In this document: positions 27,287 to 35,589 of the stretch, piece after piece
How the letters are laid out: each line of letters opens with the position of its first letter
Position numbering within the stretch: the first letter of the stretch is position 1
Assembly: GCF_017377395.1 (NCBI RefSeq)
Contig: NZ_CP061800.1
Location: 2,108,001-2,172,000, forward strand
Origin: Desulfonema magnum
GTDB lineage: Bacteria > Desulfobacterota > Desulfobacteria > Desulfobacterales > 4be13
Direction: 5' to 3'
DNA length: 64,000 bases
Made by a program: the position numbers and the translations under genes
Notes under the pieces: generated by a model
Database searches by the model: none
What the model saw: the letters and a program-made list of their open reading frames with translations, nothing else
Told to the model about the DNA's origin: nothing

Positions 27287-27824
27287 ATGAAAACATTGCT
27301 GTGTTATGTATTGTTTTTTATGGTAATTTTCGGTATGTCTGTGGAAAAGGCCGAAGCCGAGGAGCCGCTTCAGTTTCCCACCACCCGGAAGGATATTTCG
27401 GATGCGCTCAGTCGTGATCTGGGCAGTCCCAAGGAGCTTCAGTCCTGCCAAAAGTATCCCCTCGGAGATTGCCGATGACAAACCCAGGGTCGGCGCGCTG
27501 ATTCAGTTCGACTTTGATTCTGATGCCGTCAGATCCGAATCATACCCGCTGCTGAGAGAATTCGGCGCGGCATTTCAGGAGGATTTGCCGGATGCCGTGT
27601 TTGTCGTTGAGGGACATGCGGACAGCAAAGGCACGGATGAATACAACATGGATCTGTCCCGGAGACGGGCCAGGGCCGTGAAGGCGTTCCTGACATCCGT
27701 GTTCCAGATTGAGGAAAGCCGTCTGAATGTCAGAGCGTATGGTGAGAGCCGTCCCATCGCATCCAACGACACGGAACACGGCAGAGCGCTGAACCGCAGG
27801 GTGGAGTTTGTCCGGGAGAAATAG
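27287..27824 (+). pseudogene. OmpA-family protein with a frameshift
   Basis: The first frame (27287-27478) encodes a signal peptide (LLCYVLFFMVIFGMSVEKAEA) and PTTRKDISDALSRDLGSPK, then stops. A second frame, open from before 27402 to 27824, continues IPSEIADDKPRVGALIQFDF and a complete OmpA peptidoglycan-binding domain (VVEGHADSKGTDEYNMDLSR, RRARAVKAFL, LNRRVEFVR). The shift lies near 27439-27461 around CCAAAAG. Joined, the protein would be about 178 residues. It could be a real mutation or a base-call error. Confidence 0.8.
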
Positions 27825-28018
27825 ATCATCCGGAGTGCCAAACTTACAGTTTGGCAAACGCACCGGAGTTTTGAGACATGAGATATGTTGCAAAAACTGT
27901 AGATTCGGCACTCCGGGGCGACAGCGTGGTAACGAGATAAACGAGATACTCACGGTTGCTGATGCGTTGCGAACTTCGGTTCTCACAATTAAACCTTAAA
28001 ACTGAAAGGGTGAAAGAT

Positions 28019-28309
28019 ATGAGCCATATTCTGATAAAAAATGTTTTCACTTTAAAAGAGGTGGCCGAATATCTGCGTGTTCCCGAGGAAAAAATCGAAA
28101 GACAGGTGCTTCGGGGCAGAATTCCGGGCCGCAGAATCGAAGATGAATGGCGTTTTCTGAAGACTGCCATAGATGACTGGCTGCGAAGCCACGATGCAAG
28201 AATGATATTGCTGAATCAGGCGGGTGTGTTCTCAGATGACGAAACATTGGATGAGCTTCGTATGGCAATATATTCGAAGCGGGGGAGGCCGGAAGCGGAA
28301 CTTTTCTGA
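28019..28309 (+). CDS. Helix-turn-helix (excisionase/MerR-like) antitoxin
   Basis: 96 residues from ATG 28019. The N-terminal half is an excisionase-type winged HTH: LKEVAEYLRVPEEKIERQV followed by GRIPGRRIEDEWRF and a terminal helix (AIDDWLRSH). The C-terminal half (LDELRMAIYSKRGRPE) is short and charged, as expected for a toxin-binding tail. It overlaps the PIN gene by one base, giving a classical antitoxin-first toxin-antitoxin layout. It probably autoregulates the pair. Confidence 0.82.
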   Translation: MSHILIKNVFTLKEVAEYLRVPEEKIERQVLRGRIPGRRIEDEWRFLKTAIDDWLRSHDARMILLNQAGVFSDDETLDELRMAIYSKRGRPEAELF

Positions 28310-28728
28310 TGCACATCCTTGACACAGACACCCTTACACATTTACATGCGGGTCATCCGAATGTAATTGCAAATCTTAAAAAGCTCGATGATCCCGATGT
28401 GAGAATCACGGTGATTACCAAAATAGAACTGCTGCGCGGCCGTTTCGAATTTTTGCTGAAGGCATCTGATCGGAACCAGTTGGTAAGAGCTCAGAAATTA
28501 CTTAACCGAACCGAGGAACTTCTTTCTCAGATTCCGGTGCTGATGATGGATGAAAAATCCGCAACACGATTTGAGGAACTGAAAAAGTTGAAAAAATTAC
28601 ATAAAATCGGCCGTGCTGATATTCTGATTGCCAGTATGACCCTCGCTCATCAGGCTGTGCTTGTAACCCGTAATGTTCGGCATTTTAAACATGTGCCTAA
28701 TTTGGCACTTAAAAACTGGGTTGACTGA
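28309..28728 (+). CDS. PIN-domain toxin (VapC family)
   Basis: 139 residues with PIN-domain acidic residues in order: LDTDTLTHL near the N-terminus, VITKIELLRG, and IGRADILIASMTLA followed by LVTRNVRHFKHV. VapC toxins are Mg-dependent RNases that cut tRNA or rRNA. ATG 28309 overlaps the stop of the HTH antitoxin. All key acidic positions seem present, so it may be active. Confidence 0.88.
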   Translation: MHILDTDTLTHLHAGHPNVIANLKKLDDPDVRITVITKIELLRGRFEFLLKASDRNQLVRAQKLLNRTEELLSQIPVLMMDEKSATRFEELKKLKKLHKIGRADILIASMTLAHQAVLVTRNVRHFKHVPNLALKNWVD

Positions 28729-28786
28729 ATTAATTTTTGTCTGCCCTGCAATTTCATTTCACTCATCTCGTTCCCATGCTTCGCGT

Positions 28787-28888
28787 CACTGCCATTAAGT
28801 TAAGCTTCCGGAGTGCGAAAATTATTTTTCGCATTCTTGCCGGAAACTCTTTTTGCCACCCCGGATGAGTCTTAACTTAATGGCAGTG
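28787..28888. mobile_element. Miniature element family F (102 bp)
   Basis: Terminal repeats CACTGCCATTAAGTTAAG and inverse, with an inner CCGGAGTGCGAAAA inverted repeat. Flanks ATGCTTCGCGT and ACGCTTCGCGT match at ten of 11 positions. It is inserted into a copy of the palindromic repeat that forms the array at 21.2-21.8 kb. Confidence 0.82.
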
Positions 28889-29019
28889 ACGCTTCGCGTG
28901 GGAATGCAGCCCGGACGCTTCGCGTCCCGTGACAAATTGGGGAACGAGACAACACGGAGATGAAGATGATTGATGGAGATAATAATGTCTTAGGCTGATA
29001 CGAGACGTGAAGCGTCTCT

Positions 29020-29616
29020 GTTGCATTTCCGATTGCATGGTACGGAGGTAACAGTTGTGTTGACTATTCGGGTGGCTATGATGGGTGTTCCGGCTGGAGC
29101 GAAAGACAGTATCCCTGTGCGAATACATGCGGTATTCATACGGTTTCCCGGAAAGCACTGAATAATTGGGGTTTGTATGATATGATTGGCAATGTTTGGG
29201 AATGGTGTCAGGACTGGTACGGGGATTATCCGTCAGGTTCCGTCACCGACCCCCGGGGACCGTCCACAGGCTCGTACCGTGTCCTTCGGGGCGGCTGTTG
29301 GGACTACTGCGCCGGGTACTGCCGGTCGGCGCTTCGGAGCCGCTACTCGCCGGACCGCCGGAGCCTCATCCTTGGCTTCCGCCTTGCCCTCTCCCCAGCT
29401 CGCCAGGTTGGCGGATGCCGACCTGCCGACCCATGGACAGAATCCTGTCCCTTCTCCGGAAGGGCAAAAAGCAGACACCGTGACGGTGCTGGTAGTCCGG
29501 ATCGGATGATCGGACCAAGGTTTCGGCACGGTTTTAAAAATCGCATAATGAAACGGGCTGATTATAACGGATTTAGGGGAGGCCAGTCAAGCCCCGTGGG
29601 GGTGGCATATTTGTAG
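29020..29616 (+). pseudogene. FGE/SUMF1-fold protein, 5'-truncated
   Basis: An in-frame stretch without its beginning: AWYGGNSCVDYSGGYDG, ALNNWGLYDMIGNVWEWCQD, WYGDYPSGSVTDPRGP, YRVLRGGCWDY and ILGFRLALSPARQ are the C-terminal blocks of the formylglycine-generating-enzyme (C-type lectin-like) fold. Usual family length is 200-300 residues; here only about 130 remain before the end of homology, preceded directly by palindromic repeat DNA. GC content rises sharply within 29230-29520. The frame runs on into the element at 29558. Confidence 0.8.
29290..29395 (+). other. Candidate DGR variable region (orphan)
   Basis: Codons between RGG and GFR read W, D, Y, C, A, G, Y, C, R, S, A, L, R, S, R, Y, S, P, D, R, R, S, L, I, L. 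In related FGE-fold proteins many of these positions are Asn (AAC/AAT). Here they are GAC, TAC, TGC, TAC, AGC, TAC, CGC, AGC, CTC and ATC, each explainable by changes of adenines only. That is the footprint of diversity-generating retroelement mutagenesis. GC-rich DNA with short hairpins follows (GGACAG and CTGTCC around 29437-29452). No reverse transcriptase or template repeat is in the window. Confidence 0.5.
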
Positions 29617-29724
29617 CGAATATGCCGCCCCCACGGGGCCTGACCGGGTCCTGCAAACCTTGCCACAAATATGCCCCGCCCTTACAGGGCTTGGTCGGCC
29701 CTCCCCTAAATCCGTTATAATCAG
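29558..29724. mobile_element. Miniature element family C, copy C1 (167 bp)
   Basis: Perfect terminal inverted repeats starting CTGATTATAACGGATTTAGG with the inverse at 29724. The inner part has GGCATATTTGTAG and GCCCCGTGGGG type inverted segments. No target duplication seen. Copies: 58521-58715 and 63902 to the window end. Confidence 0.82.
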
Positions 29725-29837
29725 TAAATATTTTGCTTGTAGTGAGTACATTATTCATGATAATTTTTTAAATATTTGTAACACACCGGAAAAATAAAGA
29801 ATCAGAATTTTTATCATATGAAAGAGGAGGAAAAATT

Positions 29838-30038
29838 ATGCTTACAGACATTCAAATCAATAATGAATTGCTTGAACAAGCCAAGTGCCTGGGAGGAGAT
29901 CATACAGAATGCGAACTCATAAACAAGGCACTTGAGGAATATATCCGAAAACGAGAACGTATTAAAATATTAAAGTATTTCGGTAAATTTGATTTTGATC
30001 CGGAATATGATTATAAAGAGGAAAGAAGAAGACGATGA
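29838..30038 (+). CDS. vapB: VapB-type antitoxin
   Basis: 66 residues from ATG 29838 behind AGAGGAGG. LTDIQINNELLEQAKCLGG and ECELINKALEEYIRKRE match the small VapB (DUF2191-like) antitoxin pattern: a short N-terminal strand-helix-helix DNA-binding region and a charged C-terminal toxin-binding tail (DFDPEYDYKEER). It overlaps the toxin gene by four bases (ATGA). Confidence 0.88.
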   Translation: MLTDIQINNELLEQAKCLGGDHTECELINKALEEYIRKRERIKILKYFGKFDFDPEYDYKEERRRR

Positions 30039-30454
30039 TTTTGGTTGACACTTCAGTTTGGTCACTGGCATTCCGCAGACCAAAACATAATATGGGAATA
30101 CCTTACGAAGTAAATACATTGCATAAGCTGATTGAAAATGATGACCTCCTCGCTCTGCCGGGTATTGTTCTTCAGGAATTACTTTCCGGCCTGCGTGAAG
30201 AGGCACAGTTTAATCGGCTGCGGAGGCTGCTGAAACCTTTTCCGGTCATTCTTGCGACACAGGATGATCACATCACTGCGGCCCGAATAGCCAATCTCTG
30301 TCGAAGCTCAGGCGTGGCAACATCTCCTACGGATTGCCTGATTGCTGCCATTGCAATCACTCGGAATGCGGAACTTTTTACCGCTGACAGGGATTTTGTT
30401 TACATGGCGGAACATTGTTCTTTAAGGCTCTTTTCAGAGGTTCATGCGGACTGA
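30035..30454 (+). CDS. vapC: VapC-type PIN-domain RNase toxin
   Basis: 139 residues. The PIN-domain acidic set is present: ILVDTSVWSLAFR, ALPGIVLQELLSG, SPTDCLIAAIAI and LFTADRDFVYMAE. It is translationally coupled to vapB. The nearby HTH-PIN pair (28019-28728) is of a different antitoxin type, so the two modules were acquired separately. Confidence 0.9.
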   Translation: MILVDTSVWSLAFRRPKHNMGIPYEVNTLHKLIENDDLLALPGIVLQELLSGLREEAQFNRLRRLLKPFPVILATQDDHITAARIANLCRSSGVATSPTDCLIAAIAITRNAELFTADRDFVYMAEHCSLRLFSEVHAD

Positions 30455-30662
30455 ACTCATTATGATAATTTAATTTTCCTGAGTTCTGCGGTCTCCTGCT
30501 GATAATCCTTTCTCGTTCCCCGGCTCTGTTCAGACACGGTGTTACAGAAGACGAAATTTGGGAAGTGTTTCTCAATATACGATTATTGGTATCAATTCAA
30601 AGTATTACAGATTCCATATCCAGAACACGGATACTAACCAAACATCGGTGGGTAAAAAGAAA

Positions 30663-30899
30663 ATGAGCAATCTTGTCATCATTCCTTATGATCAGCTAAC
30701 TCCCGAGGCCCTGCAGGGACTCATTGAAGAATTTGTCACGCGGGAAGGAACAGAATATGGGGACAGGACATTTTCCCTGGAAGAAAAAGTCGCGCAGGTC
30801 AGAAGCCAGTTGAAAAGCGGGAAAGCGCTTATTACTTATGATGAGCGTAACCAGACCTGCAATATTGTATCTGAAAAGCAGATGAAAATAAGTACCTAA
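30663..30899 (+). CDS. YheU-like (UPF0270) small protein
   Basis: 78 residues from ATG 30663; an upstream in-frame ATG at 30558 adds a non-conserved extension. VIIPYDQLTPEALQGLIEEF, REGTEYGDRTFSLEEKVAQV and LITYDERNQTCNIV follow the UPF0270/YheU pattern closely. Function of the family is not established. It stands alone after the vapBC pair. Confidence 0.82.
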   Translation: MSNLVIIPYDQLTPEALQGLIEEFVTREGTEYGDRTFSLEEKVAQVRSQLKSGKALITYDERNQTCNIVSEKQMKIST

Positions 30900-30938
30900 C
30901 CTGTCCTGCGCGACTGACAATTGTCAAGTGAAAGCGGA

Positions 30939-31748
30939 CTAATCCGCCACAATCATCACACGGCATTTTTTCAGCAAAGACCCGGCCGCTTTCAATCTGG
31001 CCGCATCCGAGTTGCTGATAATAATATCAGCGCGTGCGGGGCCTTCGGTTTTCAACCCTCTGACCGTGAGAGGCTTGCCTGTAACTCGATGATTTTTCGA
31101 AGCATTCTGGACACTTTTGGCATAACCGGCCATTCCCTGTTTTACAGCGCACTCCCGCGGGACAACGGATGTGCCATAGATTTCCTGACCGTTTTCATCC
31201 AGTATTTTCGGTGCCATGGCCGGCCTGATCCCAAGTCCTTTGGCATCAATAATCAGCCCTGTATAAACAGATTTTTCAGAAAGGGGAAAAGTGGCGTTGA
31301 TAACAGGACCGTTGGAGACCGGGAGAACAAGCTCCGCCAACTTGCCGCGGAGGTTCATTTCCATCGTGACTTCCGCTGTCCCATCGGACAGATATTCCTG
31401 ACGGATGATATGCGCGGCTTTGACAAGACCTGACACCTGAGACATCATTCTATCACCTAGCTCTCTGACCGCCTTACGGGAATCAATCCTGACCCCCCGG
31501 GTGACTTCAAGAAGGTGACGCAGGGCATCCGCTTTTGCAGCTCTTAAAGCCAGCGCCCGCGCCTGGGGTCTGCCAAAGAACCTTTGTGGCGGTGTACCGA
31601 CCCCCGAGGCCGTAACAGTCCCTCTGGTCCAGTTGATACTGCCGTTTGCCTTGGTTTCCACAATATCGGATGAGTCATCACAATACCCGGAAATGGAAAA
31701 CACCACCAAAAGCGGAATCGCCAAAAATAAAATTGAACTGTTTTTCAT
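30939..31748 (-). CDS. Exported LPP20-like protein
   Basis: 269 residues from ATG 31748, chosen because AAGGAGGGGG precedes it. A signal peptide ends near ISGYC; the Cys could be a lipobox residue (SGYC), so a lipoprotein is possible. The core NWTRGTVTASGVG, ARALALRAAKADALRHLLE and VTMEMNLRGKLAELV resembles the LPP20 family, often found near outer-membrane or flagellar/pilus genes. The C-terminal part (YTGLIIDAKGLGIRPAMAPK) is also typical of these proteins. It is 33 bp downstream of the cNMP/CBS gene and may be cotranscribed. Confidence 0.78.
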   Translation of the reverse strand: MKNSSILFLAIPLLVVFSISGYCDDSSDIVETKANGSINWTRGTVTASGVGTPPQRFFGRPQARALALRAAKADALRHLLEVTRGVRIDSRKAVRELGDRMMSQVSGLVKAAHIIRQEYLSDGTAEVTMEMNLRGKLAELVLPVSNGPVINATFPLSEKSVYTGLIIDAKGLGIRPAMAPKILDENGQEIYGTSVVPRECAVKQGMAGYAKSVQNASKNHRVTGKPLTVRGLKTEGPARADIIISNSDAARLKAAGSLLKKCRVMIVAD

Positions 31749-31781
31749 AATACCCCCTCCTTTCAAATTTCTCATGACACC

Positions 31782-33713
31782 TTAAAACCGTGTCAGATGG
31801 GTAACGCTGAACGTTTTATTTACAAGCTTTTGCAGGTGAGCCACACCTGACAGGGCATCTTTTAAAATCATTTTCTCCTTTTTTTTCAGACTGTAAGGAT
31901 CAATGTAATTTTCCGGTTCTTCCCCCTGTTTTTGCTTTTTCATGTTTTCACATATCCTGAACATCATCAGGGTTTCAAAACTGGCACCAAAAAATTCAGC
32001 GTCTTCTGCTGAAATCACGCCTTGTTCTTCGAGTTGCTTCAGCCTGCCAAAAGTGGAGGGTTCGCTGATTTTATTTTTCAAAGCAAATATCCGTATGCTG
32101 TTTACAATATGCGCGGAACCGGATTTCTTGAGATCAATCTGATTTTTATGAGGGCCGCTTTTTTCCGTCACAAATGTCCCCAAAAAACTGATAGGGAGCT
32201 TGTACTGGGAATCATCCTTTGTTATCATATGCCGGGCGGTCAGACATGCCTCAGATGCCCTGAAAATTTCATCCCATAATTTCTCCGCCAGGGACATATT
32301 TCCCCAGATTGGTCTGTAATCTAAAAGAATTGTAAGCATTCTGATGTGTTCAGGATCATAGGACCGGCTCCGGTTCTGAATGGCCGATATCCACGCACTC
32401 AGGGACCTCCGCCATTTCGGATTTGTCGCCATGACATCTCCTTTGCATTTGACAAATCCGCATTTGCTGAAACCTTCAATGATGAGTTCCGAAAGTTTGG
32501 CAAAATACTTGTCAACCGCTTCCGTATTTTCTTCTTCAGGATCATTATAAACAATGGCATTGTCCTGGTCTGTTCTCAAAGTCTGCTCATAGCGTGCCCC
32601 GCTTCCCATGTTTATCCAGCAGTATTCAACAGGCGGAGGTCCCCAGCCTGTCAGCTTCATCTTTTCTTCTGACAGATAAATGACTCTGCGTGACAATCGC
32701 TCATGGAGTTCGGACATCACCTCAAATATCTCATGAACAGCCGTTTTTTCCGCTATCAGCGTATCCAAAATATTATCCGCCTCACGACTCAGGGAGGAAA
32801 GTCCTTTCAGGTCTGTCTGGGATTCGATATCCTGACTTAACAGGAGATTTCCGGTGCTGCGGCTTCGGATAAGGTCAATCATGGTGATGATGCCCACAAG
32901 GCTTTCTCTTTCTGTTACAATAAGATGTCTTGCGTTTCTTCTTATCATTGCGACAAGGGCCTGTCCTAAAAAAAATTCAGGACCGATTTTGACCAGATTG
33001 CTGTTCATAACCTTTTCCACGGTGCATTGAGAAACAGAATACATCTGGTTGGCGATAAGCTGTCTGACGAGATTTTTTTCTGTAAGGAGGCCCCGGGGTT
33101 TTTCCTCATTATCCAGCACAACCACGGCGCTGATATTTTTTTCATCCATGATTTTTGCAACATCCGTAACCGTGTCGCTTGTGCGACAGGTGATCACACG
33201 AGACGACATGATTTCGCTGACCCGCTTTTTGAAAAGAGGAGACTCAGCACAGGCATAAGTCTCATAGGTCTGTTCCGCCAATATCTCCTTATAAAGCATA
33301 CGCATACGCTCGGCGAGCAGTGCGTTGAAGAAGCCGGAAAATTCCGGATAGGTATGGATCAGATGTTCCAAATCTTTTCTTTTAATCAGGCAGCAGGTCA
33401 GCTGCTCTTTCACCCTTGCAGAGCCAGGGTATCTCTGCCGGGATATCACAACCGTCTCACCGAAAAAATCATATGCGCGGCGAAGCGCGACAACGGTTTC
33501 AATACCCCTGTCGTTTGTCACCGTTATTTCAACAAGGCCCGATACAATGATAAATAAGCAGTCCAAACTGGGGCTGCCCTGTTTAAATATATATGTATTG
33601 GGATGATATTCTCTGACTTCAGTTTTGCGAGAAAGCCGCTCTAAAACATTTGTGTCTAGCATTTCAAAGGGATCGGCTTTCATGAGAATTTTCAGTATTT
33701 CTTTTCTGTCCAT
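31782..33713 (-). CDS. cNMP-binding/CBS/DUF294 nucleotidyltransferase-like regulator
   Basis: 643 residues from ATG 33713 (an in-frame ATG at 33818 is possible). Order: cyclic-nucleotide-binding domain (PNTYIFKQGSPSLDCLFII; AYDFFGE), two CBS domains (MSSRVITCRTSDTVTDVAKI; VMNSNLVKIGPEFFLGQAL), then a DUF294 GlnD-like nucleotidyltransferase segment (INMGSGARYEQTLRTDQDN with Gly-Ser and Asp-x-Asp) and the DUF294 C-terminal helical domain. It would sense cyclic nucleotides and adenylates and act on an unknown protein target by nucleotidylation or binding. Cytoplasmic. Confidence 0.92.
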   Translation of the reverse strand: MDRKEILKILMKADPFEMLDTNVLERLSRKTEVREYHPNTYIFKQGSPSLDCLFIIVSGLVEITVTNDRGIETVVALRRAYDFFGETVVISRQRYPGSARVKEQLTCCLIKRKDLEHLIHTYPEFSGFFNALLAERMRMLYKEILAEQTYETYACAESPLFKKRVSEIMSSRVITCRTSDTVTDVAKIMDEKNISAVVVLDNEEKPRGLLTEKNLVRQLIANQMYSVSQCTVEKVMNSNLVKIGPEFFLGQALVAMIRRNARHLIVTERESLVGIITMIDLIRSRSTGNLLLSQDIESQTDLKGLSSLSREADNILDTLIAEKTAVHEIFEVMSELHERLSRRVIYLSEEKMKLTGWGPPPVEYCWINMGSGARYEQTLRTDQDNAIVYNDPEEENTEAVDKYFAKLSELIIEGFSKCGFVKCKGDVMATNPKWRRSLSAWISAIQNRSRSYDPEHIRMLTILLDYRPIWGNMSLAEKLWDEIFRASEACLTARHMITKDDSQYKLPISFLGTFVTEKSGPHKNQIDLKKSGSAHIVNSIRIFALKNKISEPSTFGRLKQLEEQGVISAEDAEFFGASFETLMMFRICENMKKQKQGEEPENYIDPYSLKKKEKMILKDALSGVAHLQKLVNKTFSVTHLTRF

Positions 33714-34089
33714 CACCATCTCCGGAATTGAGGAACGTTTTTCAGTGGTTGAAGACCTCCTAAGTTTTGAAAACTTTGGAAACCCGGTGTTGATTAACCC
33801 CCTGATTTTCTGTATCACTTTCTCTGTATTTTTATCAAGCGAAATCTCAGTGCTGAAGCATGAGTTTTTATTCAGCAGGCATTTTGGAGCAAAAATTGAT
33901 AAAATTTGCCCCTGACAATAAATTCATATATTGAAATGATCTTCAGAGGTCATTAATGATGATTATATCGCGGAAAATTACTCTGTATGCACGCACTTCT
34001 CCCTCAGCTGTTAATATTTCATATGTTTCCGATGTGAGACTAAGCCAGCCGGAGCTGAAAATTTCTGCTGAACCGTTTTATAACCATAT

Positions 34090-34239
34090 TAAGTACCTGA
34101 TCAAAAGTTTTTTATACATATTTTTTTCTGTGAACGGCGGAGAAACCCGGCTTTTTCCTTTACGGGCGGCGGCTCATTCCGGAAAAAAAGCCGGGTTTCT
34201 TTCCCGTGCGAATATCGAAGACTTATGGTTAGGTACTTA
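34090..34239. repeat. Dispersed repeat family D, copy 2
   Basis: 150 bp bounded by TAAGTACCTGATCAAAAG and TTAGGTACTTA. The centre has GAAACCCGGCTTTTTCC and its near-inverse GGAAAAAAAGCCGGGTTTC, able to form a terminator-like stem. Confidence 0.7.
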
Positions 34240-34351
34240 TGTTCTGACCGGGGGCCGGCTATTGTTTCCCGAATAAACTGAAGCGACTTTACCCATCATA
34301 ATCATTGCGGTCAGGCATTACGGGTTTGAGAATGCAATTGATACTGGACTG

Positions 34352-34492
34352 ATGAATGAACAACAACTTGCTGAACAATGGATAATTGCCTATGTTGAGT
34401 CTTTGGCACAAAAAAGAAGAGGTATGACACCTATAGATGAACCATGTTATGATTGGGTTGGAATATTATGTGAAAACCTTAACAAACTATGA
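34352..34492 (+). CDS. Short hypothetical protein or gene fragment
   Basis: 46 codons from ATG 34352 to TGA, starting MNEQQLAEQWIIAYVES and ending CENLNKL. The frame is open about 26 codons further upstream without a start, which suggests the C-terminal remnant of a longer gene. No ribosome site and no recognised family. AT-rich relative to neighbours. Confidence 0.3.
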   Translation: MNEQQLAEQWIIAYVESLAQKRRGMTPIDEPCYDWVGILCENLNKL

Positions 34493-34672
34493 AATCAAGC
34501 AGACTGCTTCATAATTCATTAAGCAAAAAACGTACCATAAGAAGCCTGTCTCTGACAATTGTATTCAAAAGCAGGATATGGCTACCTCTGAATACTCTCT
34601 TTGCCCCATTGACTTTTCCCTTTGTTTGCTATAATAAAAATTTTATTTAAAAATTTATCCATCTGATTCCGG

Positions 34673-34946
34673 GGGGTGTAATTAAAAGTGTTAGGTTTCA
34701 AAATTATTGGATAGCCACCGTATGTAATTTCAGATAGTTATATCTCTGAATGGGCTTCACCTGGGGTGATGAAAATGTCACAAACCGGGCTGACAATTGC
34801 GATCTCATTTTTATTCCGCAAATTTTTTATGACTTAAAAATCAGGCAGTTAAAAAATGAGGGGAATAAAAACGGGATCAGCTTTTTCAGAGCCTTGGAAA
34901 CATTTTCATCACCCCAGGCTTCACCTAACACTTTTAATTACACCCC
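34673..34946. mobile_element. Inverted-repeat element family E (274 bp)
   Basis: Ends GGGGTGTAATTAAAAGTGTT and exact inverse. A second inner inverted pair, GGTGATGAAAATGT near 34765 and ACATTTTCATCACC near 34905, makes a nested hairpin. No target duplication seen. A decayed relative is at 23186-23292. Confidence 0.65.
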
Positions 34947-35589
34947 TTAAAAAAATAAAGTGTTATCTGATTCATATCCTCCAAATTGGAAAGGCCTGCA
35001 AAGTGAGTGGTGCATCCGGTTCAGTTCCCCGGATATCAGGACACTGAGTCTTATTCATCACTGCCTGTGCAGGACTGGCAAAAATATATCTGAATGCAAA
35101 AAAAATTTTGATCGGGTAACTTAACAAGCATATGATCTTGACAGCCCCATAAAATTTATGATAGAAATCTGTTTGTCGAATATCTCTATCTGAATATAAC
35201 TTGCTGGAATTAATGCTTTTTTTATGTAAAAGTCCTGTCGTTTGCAAAACAGCAGCAGATCGGAAATTCCCCTCTCAGGGAAAATCCGGATCAGATGTCT
35301 CAGACTTTTCGATCTGTTGAATATAATTATGGAACATACTGGAAAATCCTTTTCAAAGGGGGGCAGAGGGAATTTTCATCTACTGACAATAGAAAAGGCG
35401 ATTGGCCCGAAGGGGCAACCTATTTCAAGAATTGACGTTTGAATAAAAAACGCCGAGTTCACAGAATGTTTCAGGGCTGCATTCGGGCTGAGAGCAGAAT
35501 GTCTGTTCAAACATCATTTTAAAAACATAGTGTGACTGATTGAAATCGTCTGAATTGTCAAAACCGATAAAAAAATAAAACTATTTGTT

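Larger units (their letters stand above)
33819..35589. other. Large gene-poor intergenic region
   Basis: 1.77 kb containing repeat D2 (34090-34239), a gene fragment at 34352-34492 and element E1 (34673-34946). The rest (about 34950-35589) has short frames without ribosome sites and motifs such as CAGCAGATCGGAAATT near 35255 and TTTTCGATCTGTTGAA near 35307. I see no RNA gene. Confidence 0.5.

Noticed and set aside
34750..34950. 66-codon frame
   Set aside because: Lies inside the inverted-repeat element E.
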